Source of the DNA: Listeria booriae
GTDB lineage: Bacteria > Bacillota > Bacilli > Lactobacillales > Listeriaceae
NCBI RefSeq assembly: GCF_000766865.1
Contig: NZ_JNFA01000029.1
Location: forward strand, 124,001-188,000
Reading direction: 5' to 3'
DNA: 64,000 bases
A program made the position numbers and the translations under genes. Below the pieces are notes generated by a model. It ran no database searches. It was not told where the DNA came from and saw only the letters and a program-made list of their open reading frames with translations. Positions 51,417 to 61,286 of this stretch are shown in pieces (the first letter of the stretch is position 1; every line of letters begins with the position of its first letter).

Positions 51417-52355
51417 ATGAAGCCTAGAAAAGTAATGATTATTGGTGCTGGGAACGTCGGTTCAGCGGCAGCACATGCGTTTGTGAATCAGAATATTTGC
51501 GAGGAATTGGTGCTCGTTGATTTGAATACAGAACGTGTGGAAGGGCATCGCAAAGATTTAGCGGATGCAGCGGCTTTCACGCACGGCATGATGAAGATCA
51601 GTGTTCGTGAGGCAAAAGATTGCAAAGATATCGATATCGCGGTAATTACCGTGACGGCAGGAGCTTTGAAAGAAGGTCAAACAAGACTTGACGAGCTAAA
51701 AAGTACATCGCGAATCATTGCGAACATTGTTCCAGACATGATGAAAAATGGATTTGAAGGTATTTTCTTAGTGGCGGCGAATCCAGTGGATATTATTACG
51801 TATCAAGTTTGGAAGTTATCCGGGTTACCTCGCCATCGCGTGCTTGGAACGGGCGTTTGGCTTGATACGACTAGATTACGTCGTTTGCTTTCTGAAAAAT
51901 TAGATGTGGCGCCACAAAGTATTGATGCTTTTGTACTCGGTGAACATGGCGACTCGCAGTTTCCAGTGTGGTCCCATTCTTCTGTTTACGGGAAATCGAT
52001 TAATGCGTATAGCAAACAAAAATTCGGAACAGAGTTTGATTTGAAGGCTATTGGAGAACGGGCGCGAGATACTGGTTTTGAAATTTATCATCAAAAAGGT
52101 TGTACGGAGTATGGTATTGCTGGAACGATTGTGGAAATTTCTCGCAACATTTTCAGCGGTAGTCATCGCGCTTTGGCGGTTTCGTGCATATTGGAAGGTG
52201 AGTACGGTAAGTCTGGCATCGCAATTGGCGTTCCGGCTGTACTAGCGCAAGATGGCGTGAAGGAGATTATCGAGCTTGAATTAAACGAACTAGAGAAGTC
52301 ACAATTTGATGCTTCAGCTGCTGTTATCGCAGAGAATATTGGGCACTTGGGATAA
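51417..52355 (+). CDS. L-lactate dehydrogenase family 2-hydroxyacid dehydrogenase
   Basis: The 312-residue protein has the NAD-binding GAGNVGSAAAHAF, NPVDIITYQVWKLSG, GTGVWLDTTRLR and the catalytic His in GEHGDSQFPVWS. It belongs to the LDH/MDH superfamily. However, the substrate-specificity loop reads TAGALKEGQTRLDE, where typical lactate dehydrogenases have AGANQKPGETRLDL. The loop is one residue shorter and lacks the usual Gln, so pyruvate may not be its preferred substrate. Listeria is known to have a separate canonical Ldh. RBS AAGGAGGTGA precedes the ATG. Confidence 0.85.
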   Translation: MKPRKVMIIGAGNVGSAAAHAFVNQNICEELVLVDLNTERVEGHRKDLADAAAFTHGMMKISVREAKDCKDIDIAVITVTAGALKEGQTRLDELKSTSRIIANIVPDMMKNGFEGIFLVAANPVDIITYQVWKLSGLPRHRVLGTGVWLDTTRLRRLLSEKLDVAPQSIDAFVLGEHGDSQFPVWSHSSVYGKSINAYSKQKFGTEFDLKAIGERARDTGFEIYHQKGCTEYGIAGTIVEISRNIFSGSHRALAVSCILEGEYGKSGIAIGVPAVLAQDGVKEIIELELNELEKSQFDASAAVIAENIGHLG

Positions 52356-52372
52356 ATAAATAAATAGATAGC

Positions 52373-52408
52373 AAAAACAGCGATTCGGCGTTATGAATCG
52401 CTGTTTTT
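52373..52408. terminator. Bidirectional terminator between the dehydrogenase and the minus-strand small gene
   Basis: AAAAACAGCGATTC (52373-52386) pairs perfectly with GAATCGCTGTTTTT (52395-52408). There are T runs on both strands, so it serves the plus-strand gene and the convergent minus-strand gene. Confidence 0.9.
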
Positions 52409-52563
52409 CATCGTGATTTCGGATTGTTTTGATCTTCTTTGTCAAGTTGTTTTAATTTTTGTTGGATTTCGTAATTGGAGGTGGAACGGCTTGCTGGATT
52501 GAGTGCCGAGGCTGCGAGATGTACGAATTTTTTAAGTGATTTTGTGATGGTTTTTTCTGTCAT
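52408..52563 (-). CDS. Unrecognised 51-residue protein on the minus strand
   Basis: The protein begins MTEKTITKSLKKFVHLAASA and ends in a charged, Gln- and Lys-rich tail (KLKQLDKEDQNNPKSR). It is basic at the N-terminus with a possible amphipathic helix and no membrane segment. Evidence for a real gene: a perfect AAAGGAGGCG six bases before the ATG, a good promoter (TTGTGA-17-TACAAT), and a shared terminator at its stop. It is the only intact minus-strand gene I found in the window. I do not recognise a family. Confidence 0.72.
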   Translation of the reverse strand: MTEKTITKSLKKFVHLAASALNPASRSTSNYEIQQKLKQLDKEDQNNPKSR

Positions 52564-52583
52564 GGTTACGCCTCCTTTCTTTT

Positions 52584-52612
52584 ATTGTATGCGATTTCAT
52601 GAATTTTCACAA
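52584..52612 (-). promoter_or_regulatory. Promoter of the minus-strand small gene
   Basis: On the minus strand TTGTGA (52612-52607) and TACAAT (52589-52584) are 17 bases apart, about 20 bases upstream of the start codon. Confidence 0.65.
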
Positions 52613-52647
52613 GATGGTGCGTGTGGAATTCTCGGAATATAGCTTTT

Positions 52648-52676
52648 TTGATAGTACAAATGTTCTTTTTTATGCT
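52648..52676 (+). promoter_or_regulatory. ruvAB promoter with LexA-like operator
   Basis: TTGATA (52648-52653) and TATGCT (52671-52676) have 17-base spacing. Between them GTACAAATGTTC (52654-52665) resembles the Gram-positive LexA box (GAAC-N4-GTTC) with one mismatch in the left half. LexA bound here would block the promoter, consistent with SOS control of ruvAB in Bacillus. Confidence 0.55.
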
Positions 52677-52718
52677 ATCATGGAAGGAGTGAATTTAATT
52701 TGATGGAGGGCATTTTCT

Positions 52719-53321
52719 TTGTATGAGTATATAAAAGGTACGGTGACGGATATTTCTCCAGAGTACATCGTGATTGAGACAGGTCAGATTGGTTATCAAA
52801 TTATTACGGGAAATCCTTTTTCTTTTTCGAGCCTAGAGGGGCAGGAGACGAAGGTTTATTTATATCAGCATGTGCGCGAAGACAATATTTCTTTATTCGG
52901 CTTCCAAACAGCAGAAGAACGCTATTTATTTAAAAAATTGCTCGGCGTGTCGGGCATTGGACCAAAGAGTGCGTTAGCGATTATTGCAGCGGGCGATCCA
53001 GTTCCGCTTATTTCGGCGATTGAAGCGGAAGATGATGTGTATTTAACGAAATTCCCGAGTGTTGGGAAAAAAACGGCACGCCAAATTATTCTTGATTTAA
53101 AAGGAAAACTGGCCGATGTCGCGGCGGATCAAATTACGGTACAAAAAGCGACGAAAGATATTTCTGATGGCTTGCCACCGGCGCTTGAAGAGGCTGTACT
53201 GGCTTTGGAAGCACTTGGTTACAGTACGCGTGAATTGAAGAAAGTATTGCCGAAATTGGAAAAAGAAGTATTGACGAGCAATGACTATATTAAACTGGCA
53301 TTGCAGCTCATGACGAAGTAA
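52719..53321 (+). CDS. ruvA: Holliday junction DNA helicase subunit RuvA
   Basis: RuvA binds Holliday junctions and directs RuvB. The start is TTG 52719, eight bases after GGAGGG, giving 200 residues beginning MYEYIKGTV. Domain I is an OB fold (1-63). Domain II has helix-hairpin-helix motifs ([26 protein letters not shown]). Domain III (about 150-200) contacts RuvB. ruvB follows after 16 bases. Confidence 0.96.
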   Translation: MYEYIKGTVTDISPEYIVIETGQIGYQIITGNPFSFSSLEGQETKVYLYQHVREDNISLFGFQTAEERYLFKKLLGVSGIGPKSALAIIAAGDPVPLISAIEAEDDVYLTKFPSVGKKTARQIILDLKGKLADVAADQITVQKATKDISDGLPPALEEAVLALEALGYSTRELKKVLPKLEKEVLTSNDYIKLALQLMTK

Positions 53322-53337
53322 GGAAGGGGAATGTGAC

Positions 53338-54339
53338 ATGGAAGACCGCATCGTTTCTGGTGAAAATGTGAATCAAGAGGAAATTTCCTTCGAGAAGAGT
53401 CTTCGCCCACAGACCTTGGCACAATATATCGGGCAAGAAAAGGTAAAGCATAATTTAGAAGTGTTTATTGAAGCGGCGAAACAGCGGGAAGAGGCGCTGG
53501 ATCATGTGCTTTTGTACGGACCTCCTGGGCTTGGGAAGACGACGCTTGCGATGGTGATTGCGAATGAGATGGGGACAACGATGCGCACGACGAGTGGTCC
53601 AGCGATTGAGCGACCGGGGGATTTGGCGACGATTTTGACGACACTTGAACCTGGCGATGTGCTGTTTATTGATGAAATACATCGTTTGAATCGCTCAATC
53701 GAGGAGATTTTATATCCGGCGATGGAGGATTATTGTTTGGATATTGTGATTGGGACGGGTCCTACGGCGCGATCGGTGCGCTTGGATTTGCCGCCATTTA
53801 CGCTGATCGGTGCGACGACGCGTGCTGGACAGTTATCGGCGCCTTTGCGGGATCGGTTTGGCGTGATTGATCATCTGGAGTTTTATTCGGAGGAGCATTT
53901 GACGGAGATTGTGACGCGGACGGCGGATATTTTGGATACGGAAGTGGACAAATACGGGGCGGTAGAAATTGCGAGACGGTCTCGTGGGACGCCGCGTATT
54001 GCGAATCGGTTGTTAAAACGGGTGCGTGATTTTGCGCAAGTTCGTAGCGATGGTTTGGTGACGGAGAGTTTGGCGCGGGAAGCGTTGACATTGCTACAAG
54101 TGGACCCGCGTGGTTTGGATACGATTGATCAGCGGTTGTTGACGACGATTATTCACTCGTTTCGCGGTGGGCCGGTTGGCTTAGACACGATTGCGGCAAG
54201 CATTGGTGAAGAACGGGAAACGATTGAAGATATGCAAGAACCGTATTTATTACAAATTGGCTTTTTGCAGCGGACGCCACGGGGACGATTAGTGACGGAC
54301 GCGGCTTATGCCCATTTAGGTTTAACGAAAAGTGAATGA
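53338..54339 (+). CDS. ruvB: Holliday junction branch migration ATPase RuvB
   Basis: RuvB is the hexameric AAA+ motor of branch migration. The 333-residue protein has Walker [11 protein letters not shown] (about 60), Walker B LFIDEIHR, sensor and arginine-finger regions (GATTRAG, LRDRFG), and a winged-helix C-terminus. RBS GGAAGGGGAA precedes the ATG. Codons end heavily in G and T, unlike the A/C-ending genes around pyk. Confidence 0.97.
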   Translation: MEDRIVSGENVNQEEISFEKSLRPQTLAQYIGQEKVKHNLEVFIEAAKQREEALDHVLLYGPPGLGKTTLAMVIANEMGTTMRTTSGPAIERPGDLATILTTLEPGDVLFIDEIHRLNRSIEEILYPAMEDYCLDIVIGTGPTARSVRLDLPPFTLIGATTRAGQLSAPLRDRFGVIDHLEFYSEEHLTEIVTRTADILDTEVDKYGAVEIARRSRGTPRIANRLLKRVRDFAQVRSDGLVTESLAREALTLLQVDPRGLDTIDQRLLTTIIHSFRGGPVGLDTIAASIGEERETIEDMQEPYLLQIGFLQRTPRGRLVTDAAYAHLGLTKSE

Positions 54340-54353
54340 AAAGGTGTGTCGGG

Positions 54354-55385
54354 ATGAGAGTAGAAGATTTTGATTTTGAATTACCAGAAGAGTTAATTGC
54401 GCAGACGCCATTGCTTGATCGGACGTCGAGTCGTTTAATGTTAGTAAATAAGGAAACGGGCGCTATTGAAGACGCTCATTTTCCTGCGATTTTGGAACAG
54501 CTGCATGCGGGAGATGCGCTTGTATTGAACGATACGCGTGTGCTTCCGGCGCGACTTCACGGGGAAAAAGCAGAGACGGGTGCGCATATTGAAGTGCTGC
54601 TTTTGAAGCAAAAGGAAGGCGATGCTTGGGAGACGCTAGTTAAGCCAGCGAAACGGATTCGAAAAGGGATGCGTATTCAGTTTGGTGACGGCGAACTTTC
54701 TGCGGTTTGTTTGGAAGAGTTAGAACATGGCGGTCGGATTTTGCAGTTTGAATATAGCGGGATTTTTTATGAAATTTTGGAGCGTCTTGGGGAAATGCCT
54801 TTGCCGCCTTATATTAAAGAGCAATTAGAGGATCAAGATCGCTACCAGACGGTGTTTGCGCGGGAAAATGGTTCTGCGGCGGCTCCGACAGCGGGCCTTC
54901 ATTTTACGCAAGATTTGTTGGAAGAAGTGCGTGCTAAAGGTGTCAAAGTGGTCTTTCTGACGCTACATGTTGGCTTGGGGACGTTCCGACCGGTAGATGT
55001 GGAAGATACGGCAAATCATAAGATGCACTCGGAATTTTATCGGTTAACACGTGAGGCAGCGCAAGAGCTAAACGCGGTGAAAGCGGCGGGTGGCAAAATT
55101 GTGGCAGTCGGCACGACTTCGATTCGGACGCTGGAAACAATTGCGACGAAGTTTGACGGGCAATTGCAGGAAGATAGTGGCTGGACGGATATTTTTATTT
55201 CGCCAGGTTATACGTTTAAAGCAGTGGATGCATTAATTACGAACTTCCATTTGCCGAAGTCGACATTGATTATGCTTGTTAGTGCGCTGGCGAGTCGCGA
55301 GAACATTATGGTGGCATATGAGCATGCGGTAGCAGAACGATATCGCTTCTTTAGTTTCGGCGATGCAATGTTTATTTATGCCTAA
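54354..55385 (+). CDS. queA: S-adenosylmethionine:tRNA ribosyltransferase-isomerase QueA
   Basis: QueA builds the epoxyqueuosine ring on tRNA using the ribosyl part of SAM. ATG 54354, seven bases after AAAGGTG, gives 343 residues beginning [19 protein letters not shown]. Typical motifs include [11 protein letters not shown] and [13 protein letters not shown]. It lies 14 bases after ruvB and 89 before tgt, in the conserved ruvAB-queA-tgt order. Confidence 0.96.
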   Translation: MRVEDFDFELPEELIAQTPLLDRTSSRLMLVNKETGAIEDAHFPAILEQLHAGDALVLNDTRVLPARLHGEKAETGAHIEVLLLKQKEGDAWETLVKPAKRIRKGMRIQFGDGELSAVCLEELEHGGRILQFEYSGIFYEILERLGEMPLPPYIKEQLEDQDRYQTVFARENGSAAAPTAGLHFTQDLLEEVRAKGVKVVFLTLHVGLGTFRPVDVEDTANHKMHSEFYRLTREAAQELNAVKAAGGKIVAVGTTSIRTLETIATKFDGQLQEDSGWTDIFISPGYTFKAVDALITNFHLPKSTLIMLVSALASRENIMVAYEHAVAERYRFFSFGDAMFIYA

Positions 55386-55471
55386 TTTTTATTTTTTACT
55401 AGAAAACACTTGTTTTTCGGTGCTTTTTTAGATATGCTATGGATTGGATATAATGAAATAGAAAGAGGTAG

Positions 55472-56614
<1,143 letters not shown>

Positions 56615-56648
56615 TATAGACTAATAACGAAAGGAGCTGAATAAACAC

Positions 56649-56981
56649 ATGGCAATGTTAATCCCATTATTACTTATGATTGTATTGTTCTACTTCTTGC
56701 TTATTCGTCCACAACAAAAACGTCAAAAAGAAGTCAATGCAATGCAAAGTGGTTTATCGAAAGGTGATAAAATCATTACTATCGGAGGATTGCACGGAAC
56801 AGTTGTAGCAATTGAAGATGGCAATGTTGTACTTGATTGTGCTGGCAGCGAGCTAACTTTTGATCGCAATGCAGTTCGTACTGTATTAGCGAAATCAGAC
56901 GCAGTTGAGGAAGAAGTTGTGGAAGCGGAAGTTGAAGAAGTACCAACAACGGAAGTAGAAACAAAGGAAGACGTAAAATAA
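56649..56981 (+). CDS. yajC: Preprotein translocase accessory subunit YajC
   Basis: The 110-residue protein has one N-terminal membrane helix (about 3-20), then the conserved IRPQQKRQKE and SKGDKIITIGGLHGTVV, and a long acidic, Glu/Val/Thr-rich tail. It partners SecDF, encoded about 600 bases downstream. RBS AAAGGAGCTG lies before the ATG. A terminator follows. Confidence 0.95.
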   Translation: MAMLIPLLLMIVLFYFLLIRPQQKRQKEVNAMQSGLSKGDKIITIGGLHGTVVAIEDGNVVLDCAGSELTFDRNAVRTVLAKSDAVEEEVVEAEVEEVPTTEVETKEDVK

Positions 56982-56990
56982 TAGGTTGAT

Positions 56991-57035
56991 AAAAACAAGC
57001 CATGAATGAAAATTCCTTGCATTGGCTTGTTTTTT
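56991..57035 (+). terminator. Terminator after yajC
   Basis: AAAAACAAGCCA (56991-57002) pairs with TGGCTTGTTTTT (57024-57035) and continues into T. Confidence 0.85.
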
Positions 57036-57208
57036 CTTGTTTAGATATGGGTATATAAGAACTATGTTTTGGTGGATTTTTAGGTTGTTAACCGTTTTCT
57101 TGGACACATTTGGCAGAAAGATTTGTTTTTTTCGTAGATTATGCTTCCCATTTCCTAGATAATTAGATAAAATGAATCTATGTTGTTTGAAAAAAGAAGG
57201 TGTAAGGA

Positions 57209-57496
57209 ATGAGAGAGGGATTCAACAAGGAATGCTATGACCAAATAGAACCAGCCATTTTAATTCGAGTAGAAGATTTTCAACTCATGGGGTATCGCGA
57301 AATTAAAGCGGAACACATCTGGTCTTTTTTGAATGAAGTCGTTTGGAAAGATCAAGAAAACCCACCACTACATCAACGCATTCACGACATTTTACAAATG
57401 AAAATAGCATCACTCATGGATTTCATAACCATGGGACCGCCGCAAGAAGCACCGATAGAAGAAATCATAGAAGTGCTTCCGGAAGGTCAAGAGTAG
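57209..57496 (+). CDS. comN: Post-transcriptional regulator ComN family protein
   Basis: The 95-residue acidic protein (KIASLMDFITMG, HIWSFLNEVVWKD) fits the ComN/YrzD family, which lies between yajC and secDF in Bacillus too. In B. subtilis ComN acts after transcription on the comE late-competence mRNA. The presence of comC in the same window is consistent with a competence link, but the role here is inferred. RBS AAGGTGTAAGG precedes the ATG. Confidence 0.82.
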   Translation: MREGFNKECYDQIEPAILIRVEDFQLMGYREIKAEHIWSFLNEVVWKDQENPPLHQRIHDILQMKIASLMDFITMGPPQEAPIEEIIEVLPEGQE

Positions 57497-57566
57497 CAGT
57501 CTACATAGCGTAATGGCGCCTACAAAGGTGTCTGTTGTTAGTAGATGAGGGAGGAATTAGAAAGAA

Positions 57567-59828
57567 ATGATAAAGAAAAGTAAGCTAATCACGTTTTTCC
57601 TTGTCGTGGCAATTATTTTCGGAACGGTTATTTTTACAGCAAAACCGGTTCTAGATAAAATAAATCTTGGCCTCGATTTACAAGGTGGTTTCGAGGTTTT
57701 ATACCAAGTGAAGCCAGCCGATGGGAAAAGCGAAGTAACCAATGATGTACTAAAAGAGACGGTGGCAACGCTGGATCAACGTATTAATGCTTTGGGGGTT
57801 AACGAACCTGTCATCACGATTGAAAGTGGTAACCGGATTCGTGTACAACTAGCGGGTGTTACCGATCAAAATGAAGCACGTAAAATCCTATCAACACAAG
57901 CAGTCTTATCGTTCCGTGATGCGAATGACAAGCTGATGATGGACGGTAGTGACCTCGTGCCAGGCAGTGCAAAAGCTGTCACAAACGACAAGAACCAAGC
58001 CATTGTTACACTAGAACTAAAAGATAAGAGCAAATTCGCTAGCGTAACGAAAACAGTTGCCGGAATGGCTCCAGACAATCAATTAGTTATTTGGTTGGAT
58101 TGGAAAGAAGGTTTGAAATACAAAACCGAACGTTCCAAAGAAAAACCAGCGTTTCTTTCTGCGCCTAACGTAGACCGAGAACTGGACACGAAAAAAGTAG
58201 AGATTTCTGGTAGCTTTACGATGGATTCTGCGAAAGAATTGGCGAACTTGCTGAATTCTGGAGCGCTTCCTGTTAAATTAACGGAAGTTTACTCTACATC
58301 TGTTGGTGCGCAATTTGGTCAAGACGCATTAGCGGAAACCATTTTGGCAGGTATTATTGGTGTGGCTGCTATCTTTATTTTCATGATGGCTGTCTATCGT
58401 TTACCTGGTGTTGTTGCATCGATTACATTAGTTGCATATACGTATATTGTCTTATTAATTTTAGGTTTATTAAATGCAACCCTTACACTACCAGGTATTG
58501 CCGGGCTGATTCTCGGTATAGGTATGGCGGTAGATGCCAACGTTATTACCTACGAGCGGATAAGGGAAGAACTCAAGGTTGGTAAGTCCACGAAAACAGC
58601 ATTCGATACAGGTGGAAAAGAATCCTTCAGAGCGATTTTTGATGGAAATATTTCGACACTGATTGTTGCTGGGGTTCTTTTCTACTTCGGTACAAGCTCG
58701 ATTAAAGGTTTTGCGACGGTATTGATTATTAGTATTTTAGTAAGTTTCTTAACAGCGGTTTGGGGTTCAAGAGCGCTTATGGGGCTTCTTGTAAGTAGTA
58801 ATGCCTTGAACAATAAACCTGGATTGTTCGCTGTTCGTCGTAAGGATATTCATGACCTACACGAAGGTAAGCAAACGTTCGACTTGAAAACGCATTTTGA
58901 TAAATATGATTTTGTTAAACACCATCGTGCTTTCTTGACGACATTTGCAGTGATTGTCGTTATTGGTATTGTGATACTTTCTGTGTTCAAGTTGAACCTT
59001 GGTATTGACTTTGCTAGTGGTACGCGTGCTGAGATTACGGCAACGCATGCACTGACGGAAGAACAGATCAATAAAGATTTGAAATCGATTGATATGCCTT
59101 CGGATGATGTCAATTTCCAAAACAACAATAAAACAGCGGTTGTTAGTTATAAAGGTGCGCTAACACAAAGCGAAGTTGCTAAATTTAAAGAGCACTTCAA
59201 GAAAGAGTATGGCGAGGATCCGAATATTAGCACGGTTACGCCAACAGTTGGACAGGAGCTCGCGAAAGATGGTTTATGGGCACTGGCAATTGCGTCTATC
59301 TTGATTGTCATTTATATTGCTTTCCGATTTGAAATGTCGATGGGGATTGCGACGATTCTGTCACTCCTATTCGATGCATTCGTGATTTTCATCTTCTTTA
59401 GTATTTTCCGACTGGAAGTTGATTTAACGTTTATCGCGGCGGTGCTGACGGTTATCGGTTATTCGATTAATGATACGATCGTTACGGCAGACCGGATTCG
59501 CGATGTTTCTTACAAAATGGGACGCTTTAAGAAACCGGAAGATATTGCTTTTGCAGTCAATCACGGGTTGCGTCAAACATTTATCCGTTCGATTAATACG
59601 ATTTTGACTGTGTTATTCACGGTTGTCGCTTTAATTATCTTTGGTAACGAGTCGATTCTGAACTTCTCGATTGCGCTATTAGTTGGATTAGTATCTAGTG
59701 TATTCTCATCCATCTTCATGGCAATGCAATTGTGGTATGTATTCAAGAAACGCGAACTGAAGAAAAAAGGCGTTATCCAAACACAGAAGAAGAAAAAACG
59801 CGCTAGAAATGATCAACCTGTCGTTTAA
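57567..59828 (+). CDS. secDF: Fused protein translocase subunit SecDF
   Basis: SecDF uses the proton gradient to pull exported proteins through the Sec channel. The 753-residue protein joins SecD (1-420) and SecF (about 450-735) with 12 membrane helices. The SecD part has GLDLQGGFEV and the large P1 periplasmic-type domain; the SecF part has LGIDFASGTRAEI. The membrane Asp residues of the proton path fall in AVDANVITYERI and SINDTIVTADRIRD. A basic tail ends the protein. RBS GGGAGG is about 12 bases upstream. Confidence 0.96.
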   Translation: MIKKSKLITFFLVVAIIFGTVIFTAKPVLDKINLGLDLQGGFEVLYQVKPADGKSEVTNDVLKETVATLDQRINALGVNEPVITIESGNRIRVQLAGVTDQNEARKILSTQAVLSFRDANDKLMMDGSDLVPGSAKAVTNDKNQAIVTLELKDKSKFASVTKTVAGMAPDNQLVIWLDWKEGLKYKTERSKEKPAFLSAPNVDRELDTKKVEISGSFTMDSAKELANLLNSGALPVKLTEVYSTSVGAQFGQDALAETILAGIIGVAAIFIFMMAVYRLPGVVASITLVAYTYIVLLILGLLNATLTLPGIAGLILGIGMAVDANVITYERIREELKVGKSTKTAFDTGGKESFRAIFDGNISTLIVAGVLFYFGTSSIKGFATVLIISILVSFLTAVWGSRALMGLLVSSNALNNKPGLFAVRRKDIHDLHEGKQTFDLKTHFDKYDFVKHHRAFLTTFAVIVVIGIVILSVFKLNLGIDFASGTRAEITATHALTEEQINKDLKSIDMPSDDVNFQNNNKTAVVSYKGALTQSEVAKFKEHFKKEYGEDPNISTVTPTVGQELAKDGLWALAIASILIVIYIAFRFEMSMGIATILSLLFDAFVIFIFFSIFRLEVDLTFIAAVLTVIGYSINDTIVTADRIRDVSYKMGRFKKPEDIAFAVNHGLRQTFIRSINTILTVLFTVVALIIFGNESILNFSIALLVGLVSSVFSSIFMAMQLWYVFKKRELKKKGVIQTQKKKKRARNDQPVV

Positions 59829-59855
59829 TCTTTCGGCAAGATAAGCTATGTTTCG

Positions 59856-59911
59856 TGCCGAATGTCTATCCAATCTGAGCAATCAGGTCGGGGTAGGCAT
59901 TCGGCATTTTT
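59856..59911 (+). terminator. Terminator of secDF
   Basis: TGCCGAATG (59856-59864) pairs with CATTCGGCA (59898-59906), the stem extends through TCTATCC with GGGGTAGG, and five T follow. Confidence 0.88.
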
Positions 59912-59940
59912 AATACGTGAGAAGGGTACGATGAAAAAGC

Positions 59941-60198
59941 ATGATTTGGCAGATTTTATTGATAGCATTAGGTGGTGGCATCTTTGTTTTCGGATTATTT
60001 TACCCGAAGAGATGGCATAAAGGTTGGCTAGACGGAGGATGGCCTGATTTTGACGGAGTGGATTCATTTATCATTTCGGTCGTACTCGGTATTGTTGCGT
60101 TTATTTTGATGATTTTGCCGTGGTATGTGATGAAAACGTTACTTATTTTAGGTGGTTTGACGCTTATTTATATGGCAGGTTGGGTATTTACTTTTTAA
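59941..60198 (+). CDS. Unrecognised 85-residue membrane protein
   Basis: It has two or three hydrophobic helices (about 3-20, 45-62, 65-84) separated by a tryptophan-rich loop (KRWHKGWLDGGWPDFDG). I do not recognise the family. The first possible start is ATG 59941, 14 bases after GAAGGG, a poor distance. A shorter overlapping frame from ATG 59931 has better spacing but no protein-like features. It lies alone between the secDF terminator and the next gene. Confidence 0.6.
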   Translation: MIWQILLIALGGGIFVFGLFYPKRWHKGWLDGGWPDFDGVDSFIISVVLGIVAFILMILPWYVMKTLLILGGLTLIYMAGWVFTF

Positions 60199-60283
60199 GG
60201 AGATGGTTGGTGTGAGAAGGTATTGCAAGAAATAGAAAAATCGCTCGTCCTCAGATGACTATGTTTGAAATGAGGAGATTTTG

Positions 60284-60838
60284 ATGGACAGAGAGATTTT
60301 AGAGCGGCTATTGAAAAATGCGCTGAAAAGGCAGACGATTGTGTTTATTTATAATGACACGACGAGAAAAGATGAGCGGTATACTGGTTTTGTATATTTG
60401 CTGACGAAGGATTATGTTGTTTTGCGGAAGGTTTCTAGTGAGTCGCGTGCTGCTGGATATGTTGTGATGACGCTTTCGACGATTTTTCGGGTGGATGATG
60501 GTGGACAGATTGCCAGACGGACGGAAAAGTTGTATGCTTTACATGCGGAACGACATCAAGATTTGGAATTGCCGATGTTTGGTGATTTATTTGTGAATAT
60601 GCTTCGTTTAGCGTTGGCGCAGAAAATACCGCTGGGAATTTATTTAGATCAAGATGACGAACGTGAAATGTTAGAGGGATATGTACGGCATTTCGTTGAT
60701 AATCATGTGGTTTTTGAGGATTTGGATGAGAACGCAGAATCTTATGGTGAAGTTCATTTTGAGCTGGCGGCGATCTTGGATATTCAAATGGGGACACGTG
60801 ATTTGGCGAATGTAGCGATGCTGTACGAGAATAAGTAG
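60284..60838 (+). CDS. Unrecognised protein with an internal duplication
   Basis: ATG 60284, six bases after GAGGAG, gives 184 residues. I do not recognise it. It seems to contain two related segments of about 60 residues: IVFIYNDTTRKDERYTGFVY through STIFRVDDGG (about 20-78) and PLGIYLDQDDEREMLEGYVR through AAILDIQMG (about 117-172). Each has a YxD/N-D..RE..G-Y/F-V strand, a xxVV strand, an acidic or polar loop, and an alternating I/V strand. The strand pattern suggests a small beta-barrel such as an Sm-like fold, but that is inference. It is soluble, without signal peptide. The LapA-domain gene follows 13 bases later. Confidence 0.78.
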   Translation: MDREILERLLKNALKRQTIVFIYNDTTRKDERYTGFVYLLTKDYVVLRKVSSESRAAGYVVMTLSTIFRVDDGGQIARRTEKLYALHAERHQDLELPMFGDLFVNMLRLALAQKIPLGIYLDQDDEREMLEGYVRHFVDNHVVFEDLDENAESYGEVHFELAAILDIQMGTRDLANVAMLYENK

Positions 60839-60851
60839 GGAGGTCTTGAAG

Positions 60852-61187
60852 ATGAAAGTACAATGGCAAGTGATTGTAGGTATTATTTTGGCAATTGTTA
60901 TTGCAGTGTTCGCGATTGTGAACGTGGACGGGGTCGAGGTCAATTTCTTGTTTGCAAAAGCGGAATGGCCACTGATTCTGGTGATTTTAGGATCAGTTTT
61001 AGTGGGCTGTCTGATTTTCTTCTGTCTGAACATCGTGCGTGTAAATGCGCTTAAAAAACAAGTGAAGACATCGGAAAATGCGAAACGGGAATTGGAACGT
61101 CAATTAGCTGCTGAAAAATCGCGTAAAGTGAAAGTTTCAGAAGTAGAAGTGGCGGACAAACCGGAACAACCAACACCAACAATTTGA
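60852..61187 (+). CDS. LapA-domain (DUF1049) membrane protein
   Basis: ATG 60852, eight bases after GGGAGG, gives 111 residues with two membrane helices (about 5-24 and 39-62). A coiled-coil cytoplasmic tail follows (ALKKQVKTSENAKRELERQL), ending in a Pro/Thr-rich stretch. The FAIVNVDGVEVNFLFAKAEWP loop is typical of the LapA/DUF1049 family, whose E. coli members help LPS assembly. The role in a Gram-positive is unknown. A terminator follows. Confidence 0.85.
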   Translation: MKVQWQVIVGIILAIVIAVFAIVNVDGVEVNFLFAKAEWPLILVILGSVLVGCLIFFCLNIVRVNALKKQVKTSENAKRELERQLAAEKSRKVKVSEVEVADKPEQPTPTI

Positions 61188-61199
61188 TAATCAGGAAGG

Positions 61200-61226
61200 A
61201 TCGCTATTTTTAGCGGTCTTTTTTGT
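61200..61226 (+). terminator. Terminator of the LapA-domain gene
   Basis: GATCGCT (61201-61207) pairs with AGCGGTC (61214-61220), then six T. Confidence 0.85.
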
Positions 61227-61286
61227 TTCATGTACTTTTTAGGATTTTTTCGGTATAATGGGTAAGGTTGAGGGGGGCTTAAGAGC

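Noticed and set aside
59931-60017. 28-codon frame from ATG 59931
   Set aside because: It has better spacing from GAAGGG than the 85-residue frame but no protein-like features and overlaps it.
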